29,338 nucleotides of DNA from Tissierellales bacterium. GTDB lineage: Bacteria; Bacillota; Clostridia; Tissierellales; JASKZW01. Location: assembly GCA_030152145.1 (NCBI GenBank), contig JASLIL010000121.1, positions 1-29,338 of the forward strand, given 5' to 3'. Made by a program: the position numbers and the translations under genes. Shown here piece by piece: positions 8,377 to 17,342 of the stretch; the stretch's first letter is position 1, and each line of letters starts with the position of its first letter. The notes beneath the pieces were generated by a model. The model saw only the letters and a list, made by a program, of their open reading frames with translations, had not been told where the DNA came from and searched no databases.

Positions 8377-9301
8377 TGTCTTCCTCCTTAAATCTCTTAC
8401 CCTGCAAGCTATCTCTTAACTTTAACTCCCTATCTATACTGGTTAGAACCTTTAATTTATCAGCAGACCAAAGGGGTTCCACCAAGACATCCTTCTTGGC
8501 ATCTCCTGTAAGCCTATGGATTACCATGGATTTAGGTAAAATCTCTATGGCATCAGCTACAAGACCCACATACTCCTCCCTTGTCATAATGTAAAAGCCC
8601 TCCTGCCTATAGTAGTCATACAGATCAGTAGCCTCCTGCAGATATAAGGAATGGATTTTAATTCCCCAAGTACTTTTTTGTCCTACATAGTCTATGGTTT
8701 TCAACATATCCTCTGGGGACTCATGGGGAAGTCCAAATATTACATGACTGACAACCCTTATATTTCTCTTTTTTAGGTTGTCTACTGCCTGGTCATATAC
8801 ATCTAGATTATACCCTCTTCTAATAAATTTTCCAACTTTTGGATTAACTGTCTGCAGGCCTAGCTCTATCCAAAGAAAGGTTTTAGAGTTTAATTCTTCA
8901 AGCAGATCTAAAACTTCTCTATCCAGACAATCAGGCCTAGTTGCAATAGCCAAGCCCACAACCCCTGGGTAGGCCAGGGCCTCCTCATAGATAGCCCTTA
9001 AATAGTCTGGGCTCCCATAGGTATTAGTAAAATTTTGAAAGTAGGCTATATAGCTACCAGTCTTCCACTTGTCAGATAGTAATTCTATCTGCTGGTCCAA
9101 CTGTTCCCTAATAGGAAGCCTCCTATCAGCTGAAAACTCTCCAGATCCTTGGTCACTGCAAAATATACAGCCAGATCTTCCCAGGCTGCCATCCCTATTG
9201 GGGCAGGTAAAACCTCCATCTAGAGATAACTTCATAACCTTCTCCCCAAACCTCTCCCTCATATAGGAATTAAAATTATTATATCTTTTTCCCTGCCACA
9301 T
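8354..9301 (-). CDS. YhcC-like radical SAM protein (TIGR01212 type)
   Basis: 315 residues. The SAM [4Fe-4S] motif has the long spacing of this subfamily: C33-X11-C45-X2-C48 in FTCPNRDGSLGRSGCIFC. The WIELGLQTVN and VSHVIFGLPHE motifs are typical of the YhcC/Elp3-like TIM barrel. The biochemical role is unproven in this family; an RNA-modification link has been suggested. The ribosome site is GAGGAG before ATG 9301. The gene lies 46 bases after fprA with a terminator between. A possible promoter with TATAAT at 9352-9347 and TTGGTA at 9376-9371 (18-base spacer) overlaps the end of fprA; it could start the yhcC-isochorismatase transcript. Confidence 0.9.
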   Translation of the reverse strand: MWQGKRYNNFNSYMRERFGEKVMKLSLDGGFTCPNRDGSLGRSGCIFCSDQGSGEFSADRRLPIREQLDQQIELLSDKWKTGSYIAYFQNFTNTYGSPDYLRAIYEEALAYPGVVGLAIATRPDCLDREVLDLLEELNSKTFLWIELGLQTVNPKVGKFIRRGYNLDVYDQAVDNLKKRNIRVVSHVIFGLPHESPEDMLKTIDYVGQKSTWGIKIHSLYLQEATDLYDYYRQEGFYIMTREEYVGLVADAIEILPKSMVIHRLTGDAKKDVLVEPLWSADKLKVLTSIDRELKLRDSLQGKRFKEEDNGKKSID

Positions 9302-9321
9302 ATTATCTCCTCATTTATAAA

Positions 9322-9345
9322 AAAAGTGAGCCAAGGCTCACTTTT
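9322..9345 (-). terminator. Intrinsic terminator of fprA
   Basis: Ten-base stem AAAAGTGAGC/GCTCACTTTT with a CAAG loop, followed on the minus strand by a seven-T run. It begins 3 bases beyond the fprA stop. Confidence 0.85.
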
Positions 9346-9347
9346 AA

Positions 9348-10535
9348 TTATAGAGTATTTCCGAACTCTTTACCAAATTCAACACATTTATTTATAGCAT
9401 CCTCATCTGGATTCCAAAGAACCTTTAGGCCATCATTTACCACGTCAAACTTAGCATCCCTAAGTCTTTCTGATAGTATGGCTACAGATTCACCACTCCA
9501 GCCGTAGGAACCAAAAGCTGCTGCCTTTTTATCCTTAAAGCCTAAGCCCCTTAACATATCCAATATACCTGAACTAGCACTCATTATACTATTGTTAACA
9601 GTTGATGAGCCAGCTAAAACTCCCTTGGACTTAAATATTTCTGTAATAACATCATTCTTATCTGAATGAGCTGCATTAAATAGCTTTACTGATATATCTG
9701 GCCTAACCTCCTTGATTCCATCCCTAATAGCTTCTGCCATTCTCTTAGTAGCATTCCACATAGTATCATAGAAGATAGTTACCTGATTTTCCTGGTAGTC
9801 ATTGGCCCAGTCCAAGTACTTTTCTATTATCTGACCTGGATTATCTCTCCAAATAATTCCATGGCTGGTAGCTATATAGTCAATCTCTAAGTTAAGGCTT
9901 AGAAGCTCCTTTATCTTTGGAGTAACAAGCTTACTAAAAGGCGCCAATATATTGGCATAGTACTTCATAGCCTCCTCATAAAGCTCACACTGATCTACCA
10001 AATCATTATACATAAGGTCTGAAGAATAGTGCTGACCAAAGGCATCATTACTAAAAAGAATCTTATCAGAATCCATATAGGTCATCATACTATCAGGCCA
10101 GTGAAGCATTCTTGCCTCAACAAAGGTAAGAGTTGACTCACCTATATTAAGACTATCACCAGTCTTAACATTTACAAAATTCCAATCCTGGTGGAAATGT
10201 CCCCTTATAATCTTCTCTCCCTGAGCTGTACAATAAATTGGAGTATCTGGAATCTCCTTCATAATCAGTGGAAGGGAACCACTATGATCTATCTCGTTGT
10301 GCTGACATATTATGTAATCTATGTCCTTAAGATCAATTTCCTTCTTTAAGTTTTCTACAAATTCATTGGAATAGGGAGTCCAGACAGTATCAACTAAAAC
10401 AGTCTTCTCATCCCTTATAAGATAGGAGTTATAGGAAGAGCCTCTATGGGTTGATAGTTCGTCACCATGAAACCTCCTAAGCTCCCAATCAATTTTTCCT
10501 ACCCAAGTTACTTTATCAGTCATTTTAAAAGACAT
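9348..10535 (-). CDS. fprA: A-type flavoprotein / flavodiiron protein
   Basis: 395 residues, the usual length for clostridial flavodiiron proteins. The N-terminal beta-lactamase-like half carries the diiron ligands: H79-x-E81-x-D83-H84 in QHNEIDHSG, H145, D164 (SNDAFGQHY) and H225 (TSHGIIW). The flavodoxin half starts near residue 252 (TIFYDTMWNATKRMAEAI) and should bind FMN. There is no rubredoxin extension, so a separate electron donor is needed. The family reduces O2 to water, and in some members NO, and protects anaerobes from air. The gene has a good GGAGG ribosome site, its own extended -10 promoter and a terminator, so it is probably a single-gene unit. Confidence 0.96.
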   Translation of the reverse strand: MSFKMTDKVTWVGKIDWELRRFHGDELSTHRGSSYNSYLIRDEKTVLVDTVWTPYSNEFVENLKKEIDLKDIDYIICQHNEIDHSGSLPLIMKEIPDTPIYCTAQGEKIIRGHFHQDWNFVNVKTGDSLNIGESTLTFVEARMLHWPDSMMTYMDSDKILFSNDAFGQHYSSDLMYNDLVDQCELYEEAMKYYANILAPFSKLVTPKIKELLSLNLEIDYIATSHGIIWRDNPGQIIEKYLDWANDYQENQVTIFYDTMWNATKRMAEAIRDGIKEVRPDISVKLFNAAHSDKNDVITEIFKSKGVLAGSSTVNNSIMSASSGILDMLRGLGFKDKKAAAFGSYGWSGESVAILSERLRDAKFDVVNDGLKVLWNPDEDAINKCVEFGKEFGNTL

Positions 10536-10602
10536 AAAATACCTCCTATTATATTTTAATATTTTATATTCCTTTTTAAAATCAAACCTACACCTATTTA
10601 GT

Positions 10603-10631
10603 ATTATAACAAAGTTTTAACAAATTTTCAC
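10603..10631 (-). promoter_or_regulatory. Promoter of fprA
   Basis: Minus-strand GTGAAA (10631-10626), 17-base spacer, perfect TATAAT (10608-10603) preceded by TGT (extended -10). The predicted leader is about 60 bases. Confidence 0.65.
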
Positions 10632-10831
10632 TTATTACCAGGTTTTTTCCTAAATTATTCCATACAACTCTATACTTACCCTAAAGCTTAAATTTAAAAT
10701 TATTTTTTTAAGTCCCACATCTACCAGTCTATAGCATAAAAACCCATTTGGGAATTCTCTTTGCCCTATAGGTCTAGCTAGAAGTATTAAATATAACTAT
10801 AGTAGATTTAAATTATCAAAGTCAAATAGAA
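10632..10831. other. Non-coding stretch upstream of fprA
   Basis: AT-rich. I saw no convincing frame, hairpin or repeat between the fprA -35 element and the hairpin at 10832. Confidence 0.5.
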
Positions 10832-10851
10832 AAACCACCCTAGGGTGGTTT
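10832..10851 (-). terminator. Terminator behind the 32-residue ORF
   Basis: Stem AAACCACC/GGTGGTTT with a CTAG loop, followed on the minus strand by TTCTATTT. It lies 15 bases past the stop of the small frame at 10867. Its sequence is close to the hairpin at 1221-1242. Confidence 0.7.
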
Positions 10852-10866
10852 CCAGCCTTTCTTATT

Positions 10867-10965
10867 TTAAAAGTTTTTCCCCCTCCTGCTTGTAAAATGG
10901 AGATCTTCCTCATCTCCAAAAACTATCATAAAAGCATAAAATCCTATAATTAGAAAAAAAAGCAT
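10867..10965 (-). CDS. Candidate 32-residue single-span membrane microprotein
   Basis: Found by hand. ATG at 10965, stop TAA at 10867-10869. Residues 2-17 (LFFLIIGFYAFMIVFG) form one hydrophobic span; an acidic turn DEED follows, and the end is basic (TSRRGKNF), which predicts the C-terminus inside or at the lipid surface. The sequence before the ATG is purine-rich with AGGTGA, a close match to the ribosome site. A terminator lies 15 bases after the stop, and the opp operon terminator lies 50 bases upstream, so the frame sits alone between two terminators. No clear promoter was seen, so expression may depend on read-through from opp. I do not recognise a family. Chance remains possible at this length. 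Confidence 0.5.
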   Translation of the reverse strand: MLFFLIIGFYAFMIVFGDEEDLHFTSRRGKNF

Positions 10966-11015
10966 CTTCCTCACCTCTCCCCACAAGAACTAAAGAAATA
11001 TTCTAAATAGACAAA

Positions 11016-11045
11016 GAGGCATTCTAGCAAAAGCTAAAATGCCCC
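11016..11045 (-). terminator. Terminator of the opp operon
   Basis: Thirteen-pair stem (GAGGCATTCTAGC/GCTAAAATGCCCC) with an AAAA loop. Two pairs are G-U wobbles that form only in the minus-strand RNA. A TTTGTCTATTT tract follows, and oppF stops 4 bases upstream of it. Confidence 0.85.
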
Positions 11046-11049
11046 TATT

Positions 11050-12009
11050 TTAAAGTTCTCCCTTTTCTAACCTAGCATAGTAATCCTTAACTTCTGAATC
11101 TGATGCATAAACAAAGTGATTTGGCCTTAGCTCATGAAGCTGAGGTTTTTCCTTATCATAGTTATGGATACTAGGATCATAGTAGGTTCTCTTTCTCTGT
11201 CTTTCGTAATTTGGGTCAGCTAGTGGTATAGCTGAAAGCAGTGACTTAGTGTAAGGATGAATTGGGTGTGCATATAGTTCCTTAGCATCTGCCACTTCTA
11301 AAAGTCTACCACGATACATTACCCCTATCCTATCTGAGAAGTACTTTACAACAGAAAGATCGTGAGCTATAAATAAAACTGTAAGTCCCAGCTCTTCTTT
11401 TAACTTATTTAAAAGGTTAAGTACCTGAGCTTGAATAGATACGTCCAAGGCTGATATAGGCTCATCTGCAATTACTAAATCAGGATTAGTAATCAAGGCC
11501 CTAGCTATACCTATTCTCTGTCTTTGTCCACCACTGAATTCATGAGGATATCTTGTAGCGTGTTCACGAGTTAGTCCTACAGTTTCCAGTATGTTATATA
11601 TAAGCTCCATCATTTCGTCTTCGCTCTCATATAGTCTATTTATTCTAAGGCCCTCTCCTATTATCTCCTTAACTGTCATCCTAGGATTTAATGAGGCTAT
11701 AGGGTCCTGGAATATCATCTGCATTCCTCTGGTAACTTCCTTTCTTTCTTCCTTGGTCAACTTACCAGATATTTTCTTACCATTAAAGTAAACTTCTCCA
11801 CCAGTTGGATCATAAAGTCTTATTATTCCACGTGCTGCCGTTGTCTTACCACAGCCTGACTCTCCAACTAGACCAAAGGTCTCCCCCTTGTTAATAGTAA
11901 AGCTAATGTCATCTACAGCCTTAACTACTGTTCTGTTTTTACCTCTACCACTTTCAAAATACTGCTTTAGGTTCTTTACCTCCAGCACCGGAGTATTATC
12001 TTTCCTCAT
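11050..12009 (-). CDS. oppF: Oligopeptide ABC transporter ATP-binding protein OppF
   Basis: 319 residues. Walker A GESGCGKTT (about 54-62), Q-loop MIFQDP, signature FSGGQRQRIGIARAL, Walker B LVIADEPISALD and the H-loop FIAHDL are all intact. The C-terminal oligopeptide-type extension ends HELRPNHFVYASDSEVKDYYARLEKGEL cut short here to its key parts HFVYAS and DYYARLEKG; it lacks the cysteines seen in some other OppD/F proteins. It powers peptide import together with OppD. Its start overlaps the oppD end by 14 bases (coupled translation). It is the last gene of the operon, followed by a strong terminator. Confidence 0.95.
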   Translation of the reverse strand: MRKDNTPVLEVKNLKQYFESGRGKNRTVVKAVDDISFTINKGETFGLVGESGCGKTTAARGIIRLYDPTGGEVYFNGKKISGKLTKEERKEVTRGMQMIFQDPIASLNPRMTVKEIIGEGLRINRLYESEDEMMELIYNILETVGLTREHATRYPHEFSGGQRQRIGIARALITNPDLVIADEPISALDVSIQAQVLNLLNKLKEELGLTVLFIAHDLSVVKYFSDRIGVMYRGRLLEVADAKELYAHPIHPYTKSLLSAIPLADPNYERQRKRTYYDPSIHNYDKEKPQLHELRPNHFVYASDSEVKDYYARLEKGEL

Positions 12010-13063
12010 CTAAACGCACCTTCCTTTCTTGTTGTCTAGCAATCCTCTTACTTAATGCCTCAGGCATTTCTACTTTTGGTGCGTCTGGATGTAGTAACCA
12101 TGTTGCCGCATAGTGGGTGTCTGATACCTTGAACATTGGCGGCTGCTTTTCAAAATCTATCTTCATAGCATATTTATTTCTAGCTGCAAAAGCATCTCCC
12201 TTTGGTGGGTAAAGCATATTAGGCGGAGTTCCTGGTATTACCAGAAGTTCATCCCCTGCTTCTGTATCTAGGTCTGGCATGGAAGCAAGAAGATTCCAAG
12301 TATAAGGGTGGCATGGCTCATAGAATATTTCATCTACTGTACCAACCTCTACTATCTTACCTGCATACATTACAGCTACCCTGTCAGATATACTTGCAAC
12401 TACCCCTAAGTCATGGGTAATAAATATAACTGAAATTTCTCTCTCTTCTTGTATTTCCTTTATAAGATCTAATATCTGAGCCTGTATAGTTACGTCTAAA
12501 GCTGTTGTTGGCTCATCACAGATAAGTAGATCTGGATCACAAGCTAGGGCTATGGCTATAACTATCCTCTGTCTCATACCTCCTGAGAACTGGAAAGGAT
12601 ACTGGTTATACCTAAGCTCTGGCTCTGGTATTCCTACTGCTGCCATTAGCTTTATGGCCTTCTGTTTGGCCTCTTCCTTGCTAATGTGTTCCTTGACTAG
12701 CATGGCTTCTGTTATCTGTTTTCCTATCTTCATAACCGGATCCAAAGAAGACATAGGGTCTTGGAATATCATAGATATTTGAGATCCCCTTATCTTGTTG
12801 AAATCCTGGTCCTTAAACTTAGTCAGGTCATTACCCTTGTACATAATTGTTCCCGACTCTATATTTGCATTTTTAGCTAGTATTCCCATTATGCATTTGT
12901 TAGTTACTGATTTACCACTTCCACTTTCCCCTACTATGGCTAATGTTTCTCCCTTGTGAAGATCAAAGTCTACTCCTCTTACAGCGTGGACCTTACCAGA
13001 ATAGGTGTTGAAAGTTATATATAAATCCTTTACTTCTAGAACTTTTTCTCTATTAATTGTCAT
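11996..13063 (-). CDS. oppD: Oligopeptide ABC transporter ATP-binding protein OppD
   Basis: 355 residues. Walker A GESGSGKS near 46-53, Q-loop MIFQDPMSSLDP, signature FSGGMRQRIVIAIAL, Walker B LLICDEPTTALD and H-loop ITHDLG are present. The C-terminal region reads GDAFAARNKYAMKIDFE and later HYAATWLL: the four cysteines that hold an iron-sulfur cluster in many OppD/DppD proteins (GCxF, RCPYA, IC, ACW) are replaced by Asp, Asn, Asp and Thr. This cysteine-free form is also common in Gram-positive OppD proteins, so it is a lineage trait and not damage. A GGAGG site lies 10 bases before the ATG, 16 bases after oppC. Confidence 0.95.
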   Translation of the reverse strand: MTINREKVLEVKDLYITFNTYSGKVHAVRGVDFDLHKGETLAIVGESGSGKSVTNKCIMGILAKNANIESGTIMYKGNDLTKFKDQDFNKIRGSQISMIFQDPMSSLDPVMKIGKQITEAMLVKEHISKEEAKQKAIKLMAAVGIPEPELRYNQYPFQFSGGMRQRIVIAIALACDPDLLICDEPTTALDVTIQAQILDLIKEIQEEREISVIFITHDLGVVASISDRVAVMYAGKIVEVGTVDEIFYEPCHPYTWNLLASMPDLDTEAGDELLVIPGTPPNMLYPPKGDAFAARNKYAMKIDFEKQPPMFKVSDTHYAATWLLHPDAPKVEMPEALSKRIARQQERKVRLDEER

Positions 13064-13079
13064 AAAACATCAACCTCCT

Positions 13080-14234
13080 TTATTCTTGTCCTCTTAGTGT
13101 AGGGTCAAAAGCATCTCTTAAACCATTACCAAATAAGTTAAATGATAGCATTAACAGTGATATTAATATAGCTGGAAATGCTGTTAAGTGGGGATGATCC
13201 AGTAGTACTTTTTGTCCTTCAGATAGTAGCACCCCTATAGATGGCTCTGGTGCACCAATACCTAAACCTAAATATGATAGGAAGGACTCTGTAAATATAG
13301 CTCCTGGCACTGCTAGAGTAGCCTGAGTTATTATAGGTCCAAAAGCATTTGGAAGTATATGTCTAAATATAAGGGTTCTATCCTTAGCTCCCATAGTTCT
13401 TGAAGCCAGAACATATTCCTGTCCCTTGTATTTATAGAATTGGGCCCTGATCATTCTACTCATACCTATCCATCCTGTCATAACCATAGCCAGAATGAAA
13501 GGCACTATACCGGCACCCATATACATAACCAAAAGTATTATTAGAACCAGCTGTGGTATTCCACCTATGATCTCTATAATCCTTTGCATTATCATGTCTA
13601 CCCAGCCACCATAGTAACCAGATATGGATCCATAAACAACTCCTATAATCATATTTACAAGAACAGCCATTATACCTATGAAAAGAGAAACTCTAGCTCC
13701 CCTCCACAGTCTGGTCCAAAGATCACGACCTATAGAGTCAGTTCCAAACCAGAAGTATACATCATCTGCTCCTTTTAATTTATAAACATCTATCTTTGCT
13801 TCAACCATAGTAGTAGTTATTCCCATATAGGTTGTATCATACTCTTTTATAACATCTACTACCATACCCTTGTACTTCTCTTCTAAGTTGTCCTTCTTAA
13901 CTATCATAGTCTTAGTACCATCTAAAATCCCCAACTTCTCTAAACCTGGTACCCTAGGAGGCAATAGTGACCACTCTACATGTTGCTGCCTGTAGGTAAA
14001 CTCGTTAAATGAAGGTCCTATAATGGACATGATAATTATAAACAGGATTATTATACCTGCTACATAGGATGTCTTATTATTTTTAAACCTGATCATAGCA
14101 TCCTTAAAAAAGCCTATTGGCTCTCCCTCAAACTTCTGATCCTTAATATCATGATCCAACTGGACAAACTCAAAGTCTTCTGCTGATAATTTTATATTTT
14201 CTAAATTCTCTTTATTTTTAAGTTTATCAACCAT
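13080..14234 (-). CDS. oppC: Oligopeptide ABC transporter permease OppC, with extracytoplasmic insert
   Basis: 384 residues, longer than the usual 300 or so. After a cytoplasmic N-terminus and first span (about 55-75) there is a soluble stretch of roughly 90 residues (about 76-170) before the FGTDSIGRDLWTRLW motif and the transport domain. The membrane part carries the EAA-like coupling loop (ASRTMGAKDRTLIFRHILPN). OppC forms the channel with OppB. The insert should lie outside the cell, facing OppA, and may contact the binding protein (inference). The start codon shares one base with the oppB stop (TAATG), and a GGAGG site lies within oppB. Confidence 0.94.
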   Translation of the reverse strand: MVDKLKNKENLENIKLSAEDFEFVQLDHDIKDQKFEGEPIGFFKDAMIRFKNNKTSYVAGIIILFIIIMSIIGPSFNEFTYRQQHVEWSLLPPRVPGLEKLGILDGTKTMIVKKDNLEEKYKGMVVDVIKEYDTTYMGITTTMVEAKIDVYKLKGADDVYFWFGTDSIGRDLWTRLWRGARVSLFIGIMAVLVNMIIGVVYGSISGYYGGWVDMIMQRIIEIIGGIPQLVLIILLVMYMGAGIVPFILAMVMTGWIGMSRMIRAQFYKYKGQEYVLASRTMGAKDRTLIFRHILPNAFGPIITQATLAVPGAIFTESFLSYLGLGIGAPEPSIGVLLSEGQKVLLDHPHLTAFPAILISLLMLSFNLFGNGLRDAFDPTLRGQE

Positions 14235-15181
14235 TATTTTCTACCTCCTATACGTATACGAGGGTCTATAATACCATAGGACAAGTCTACTACCAATATA
14301 CTAACTAAACCTATTAGTGAATAGAAGAATAGCGTAGCTATAGTTAGTGGATGGTCCAGGGCGTTTATAGAACTAACTGATAAGTTACCTAGGCCTGGTA
14401 TACCGAAGATATTCTCTATTACCATTGATCCACCTAATACACTAAAGAACATAGGTATTATAATGTTTGCAAGTGGTATAAAAGAGTTTCTAATAGCATG
14501 TCTAACTGTTGCCTGAACCTGGGATAGGCCCTTGGTTTTTGCAAGCAGCATATACTCTGAATTTAAAGCATCAGAAAGTTCCGCTCTCATATATCTAGTT
14601 ATTGTTGCAATACCACCAAATGAAAGAGATAGTATTGGCAGAATCATTGACTTAAATTTATTCCAAGTAAGAGCGTGCTCTGTCGAAATAAGTATCGGTG
14701 CCCAACCTAATTTAAAGGCCACAAAGTACTGTAGCAAGGCAGCAAACACGAATGACGGCACAGATACAAAGAATATTACTAGTATTGATATTAAATGATC
14801 TGGTGTTTTATTCTTATTCAAAGCCGCTATAATACCTAAAATCATTCCTATAGGCACTGTAAATAATAGTGAAAATATGTTTAATTGCAGGGTTATAGGT
14901 AATTTTTCCTTTATAATTCTAAATACTGGTACCTTTGGTTGTACTTTTATACTACTACCAAACTCCAAGGCTATAAAATCCTTTAAGAAGTATCCATATT
15001 GTACTGGTAGAGGTTCATTTAAATGATATTTGTTCTCTATAGCAATTCTAACATCCTCTGGTAACATCGGATCGTCTACAACACTACCTGGCATTGAGTG
15101 CAGGATAAAAAACGAAATTGATATTATAAGGAATAGTGTAATTGCCATAGCTAAAAGTCTCTGTCCTATATATCTAAGCAT
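14234..15181 (-). CDS. oppB: Oligopeptide ABC transporter permease OppB
   Basis: 315 residues with about six membrane spans. The N-terminal MLRYIGQRLLAMAITLFLIISISFF and the coupling loop near TKGLSQVQATVRHAIRNSFIP, given here by its key parts TKGLS and RHAIRN, are standard for OppB/DppB permeases. It has a normal length and an intact C-terminus (YGIIDPRIR). The ribosome site GAAGGGAG lies 8 bases before the ATG. A large hairpin lies between it and oppA, which should lower permease expression relative to the binding protein. Confidence 0.94.
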   Translation of the reverse strand: MLRYIGQRLLAMAITLFLIISISFFILHSMPGSVVDDPMLPEDVRIAIENKYHLNEPLPVQYGYFLKDFIALEFGSSIKVQPKVPVFRIIKEKLPITLQLNIFSLLFTVPIGMILGIIAALNKNKTPDHLISILVIFFVSVPSFVFAALLQYFVAFKLGWAPILISTEHALTWNKFKSMILPILSLSFGGIATITRYMRAELSDALNSEYMLLAKTKGLSQVQATVRHAIRNSFIPLANIIIPMFFSVLGGSMVIENIFGIPGLGNLSVSSINALDHPLTIATLFFYSLIGLVSILVVDLSYGIIDPRIRIGGRK

Positions 15182-15230
15182 AGGCTGTACTCCCTTCTAT
15201 AATGTTTTATTAATCTACCTTAAATATGAT

Positions 15231-15258
15231 TCAAGTGCTCAATTTCTTGAGCACTTGA
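15231..15258 (-). terminator. Intercistronic hairpin between oppA and oppB
   Basis: Perfect 12-base stem TCAAGTGCTCAA/TTGAGCACTTGA with a 4-base loop. The minus-strand sequence after it (TCATATTTAAGG) is not a clean U-tract, so partial termination or protection of the oppA message is more likely than a full stop. Such elements commonly allow excess binding protein in ABC operons. Confidence 0.65.
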
Positions 15259-15279
15259 AATTTTAAACTAACTGAGTAA

Positions 15280-17076
15280 TTACTGTGGATCTACAATATC
15301 ACATTGTAAAGTAGCAAATCCTACACCTGGTATAAATTTACCTCCAGTAATTAAGTTGATTCTCTCTGAGAATACCTGCGCATTGTTGTTTTGGAAGATT
15401 GGTACCTGTGGTACGAAATCTATTAACATTGATTCCATATCAGCCAATGCCTTTGTTCTTTCCTCAGGCTTCATCATTAGATCTCCCTTGGTAGTTCTTT
15501 CATAAAGTTCATCAAAGTCTTTATTTGAGAATCTATGGGATTTTTGAGGGAAATCTGTGTGCCATACAAACATACTTGACCATGGGTTAAATGCTGATTG
15601 TGTATAAGCTCCTATACCCATTTCGTAGTCTCCATCTCTGTAAGCATCATATGCTGCCATAGGTGGCATTGCTCTTAACTTGATATCAAGTTTATCAGAA
15701 CCAAATAGGTTCTCATATTGTTCCTCTGCAACCTCTGTCATTCTCTTCATAGTTTCCTGCTCTTCAAAGTAAACTATCTCAATTTCAATTTTCTTATTTC
15801 CATTTGCTTCATATGCTTTTTCAAAGAATTCTTTTGCCTTTTCTGGCTCATATCCATTTCCTTCTGGTCTTATAGCCTTAGCTTCAGGAGTATCTGCATA
15901 CTTTAAGCCCTTAGTGTAGTCAACCATAGGTATTGATGATATAAAGTATGGTGTTGACTCGTAAACCTTGAATACACCCTTGGAAATCATATCTCTATCT
16001 ATACCATAGAATAAAGCCTTTCTTAGGTCATTATTTTGTAGTATAGGGTTTTTCTCTGAATCTGAGTTAACAAAGAAGCCCCAAACTGTATTTCTCTCTT
16101 GGAAAACAACTCTTGGATCTTCAGCGTACTTATCATAGTCTGTACCACTAACTGTAGCTGTATCTAACTCACCATTTTCAAATAATTGAAGTCTAGTTGA
16201 TGACTGTGATATAACTCTACTTTCAATTCTATCTGGTACATAAATTTCTGCCATAGGAGTTCCCTCTACTTTTTCAAAAACCCTATGTTGGTCCCTAACC
16301 CATTCAGTTAACTTGTAGGCACCTGATGAAGGTATCTTAGCTAGTTCAGTAGCATAAGTTGTCTCTGAACCATCTGCTGCCATTCCCTCTTCATATAAGC
16401 TTTCCTTAACAGGTGAAGTTCCTCCACCACCAGCGAAAGCTGTTAAAATATCTATTTCTGGCATTTCATTTTCTAATTCTATCTCTAATATATTTCCATC
16501 AAGAGCTCTTATTCCAACTTGCTCCCAATCTTCTAGTTCTCCATTAAAGAATTCCTGAGCTCCTTTTACTGCTAAAGTATCAAATAAACTCATAGCATTT
16601 CTATTTGCAAGCTTTGGATCTAGTAGTCTCTTATATGAGTATTCATATGTTTCAGCTGTTATAGGATCTCCATCTTCCCATTTAACATCATCTCTGATCT
16701 TAAATTGCCATACAATGTTATCCTCAGTTGTAGGAACATCTTCAGCATGGTCACCTATAAATTTAATTCCATCGCTGTCCTTGTCATATATAAGAGCTAA
16801 CAAGTTACCACTTATATATGATATTAATTCACCATCTTCTGATGACTGATAAGTATGCGGGTTAAAAGTTGTAGCTGGCATACCTGACAATCTTAAAACC
16901 TTTGGACCTGTTGATTCAGTAGTTTCTGAACCCTCTTCCTCTCCACCAGTCTCTTCTGTACCTTCTGTTTCTGGTCCAGGAGCTGGATCTTTCTTGTTAC
17001 CACAGCCTGACAGCACCATTGAAAGTGACAGTGTCATAACCAGCAGCAGCAACAATAATCTTTTTGATCTTTTCAT
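15280..17076 (-). CDS. oppA: Oligopeptide-binding lipoprotein OppA
   Basis: 598 residues. The signal peptide ends in the lipobox LSGC with Cys25 as the anchor. An acidic Glu/Thr/Gly-rich linker (about 30-55) precedes an SBP_bac_5 fold (peptide-binding cluster C), with the usual motifs near PATTFNPHTYQSSEDGE (start of lobe I) and NDLRKALFYGIDRDMI. It captures peptides at the cell surface for OppBCDF. The ribosome site AAGGAGGAG is 7 bases before the ATG. It is the first gene of oppABCDF, with a long upstream region holding a possible promoter and a CodY-like palindrome. Confidence 0.95.
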   Translation of the reverse strand: MKRSKRLLLLLLVMTLSLSMVLSGCGNKKDPAPGPETEGTEETGGEEEGSETTESTGPKVLRLSGMPATTFNPHTYQSSEDGELISYISGNLLALIYDKDSDGIKFIGDHAEDVPTTEDNIVWQFKIRDDVKWEDGDPITAETYEYSYKRLLDPKLANRNAMSLFDTLAVKGAQEFFNGELEDWEQVGIRALDGNILEIELENEMPEIDILTAFAGGGGTSPVKESLYEEGMAADGSETTYATELAKIPSSGAYKLTEWVRDQHRVFEKVEGTPMAEIYVPDRIESRVISQSSTRLQLFENGELDTATVSGTDYDKYAEDPRVVFQERNTVWGFFVNSDSEKNPILQNNDLRKALFYGIDRDMISKGVFKVYESTPYFISSIPMVDYTKGLKYADTPEAKAIRPEGNGYEPEKAKEFFEKAYEANGNKKIEIEIVYFEEQETMKRMTEVAEEQYENLFGSDKLDIKLRAMPPMAAYDAYRDGDYEMGIGAYTQSAFNPWSSMFVWHTDFPQKSHRFSNKDFDELYERTTKGDLMMKPEERTKALADMESMLIDFVPQVPIFQNNNAQVFSERINLITGGKFIPGVGFATLQCDIVDPQ

Positions 17077-17305
17077 TTTATTACTCCTCCTTTTGATTTA
17101 CTAAACTCTTTCCCCATTTTACCTGACTGAATTTTTAGATAATTCCCCCTTCCAGTAATGAATATTGTCAAATATCTCTTAATTTAATTATCTGCTAGAT
17201 TAAATGCTAGATATAGTTGGAAGCTTTTACCTAAATTTCAATAGCTCTGATTAGAATAAGATTTTTTCTATATTCCTGATAAGATAAAATGATTTAATTT
17301 ATAAT

Positions 17306-17335
17306 ATGCTACCATGACAAATGGCATTCTGTCAA
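17306..17335 (-). promoter_or_regulatory. Candidate promoter of the opp operon
   Basis: Minus-strand consensus TTGACA (17335-17330), 18-base spacer, TAGCAT (17311-17306). The spacer is flanked by the dyad TGACA-N10-TGTCA (17315-17334). The -10 is imperfect and the leader would be about 220 bases, so this is tentative. Confidence 0.4.
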
Positions 17336-17342
17336 ACTAAAA

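Noticed and set aside
11050..13063. Missing C-terminal iron-sulfur cysteines in OppD and OppF as a novelty
   Set aside because: The cysteine-free form with GDAFxxRNxYAMKIDFE is, as far as I recall, common in Gram-positive OppD proteins.
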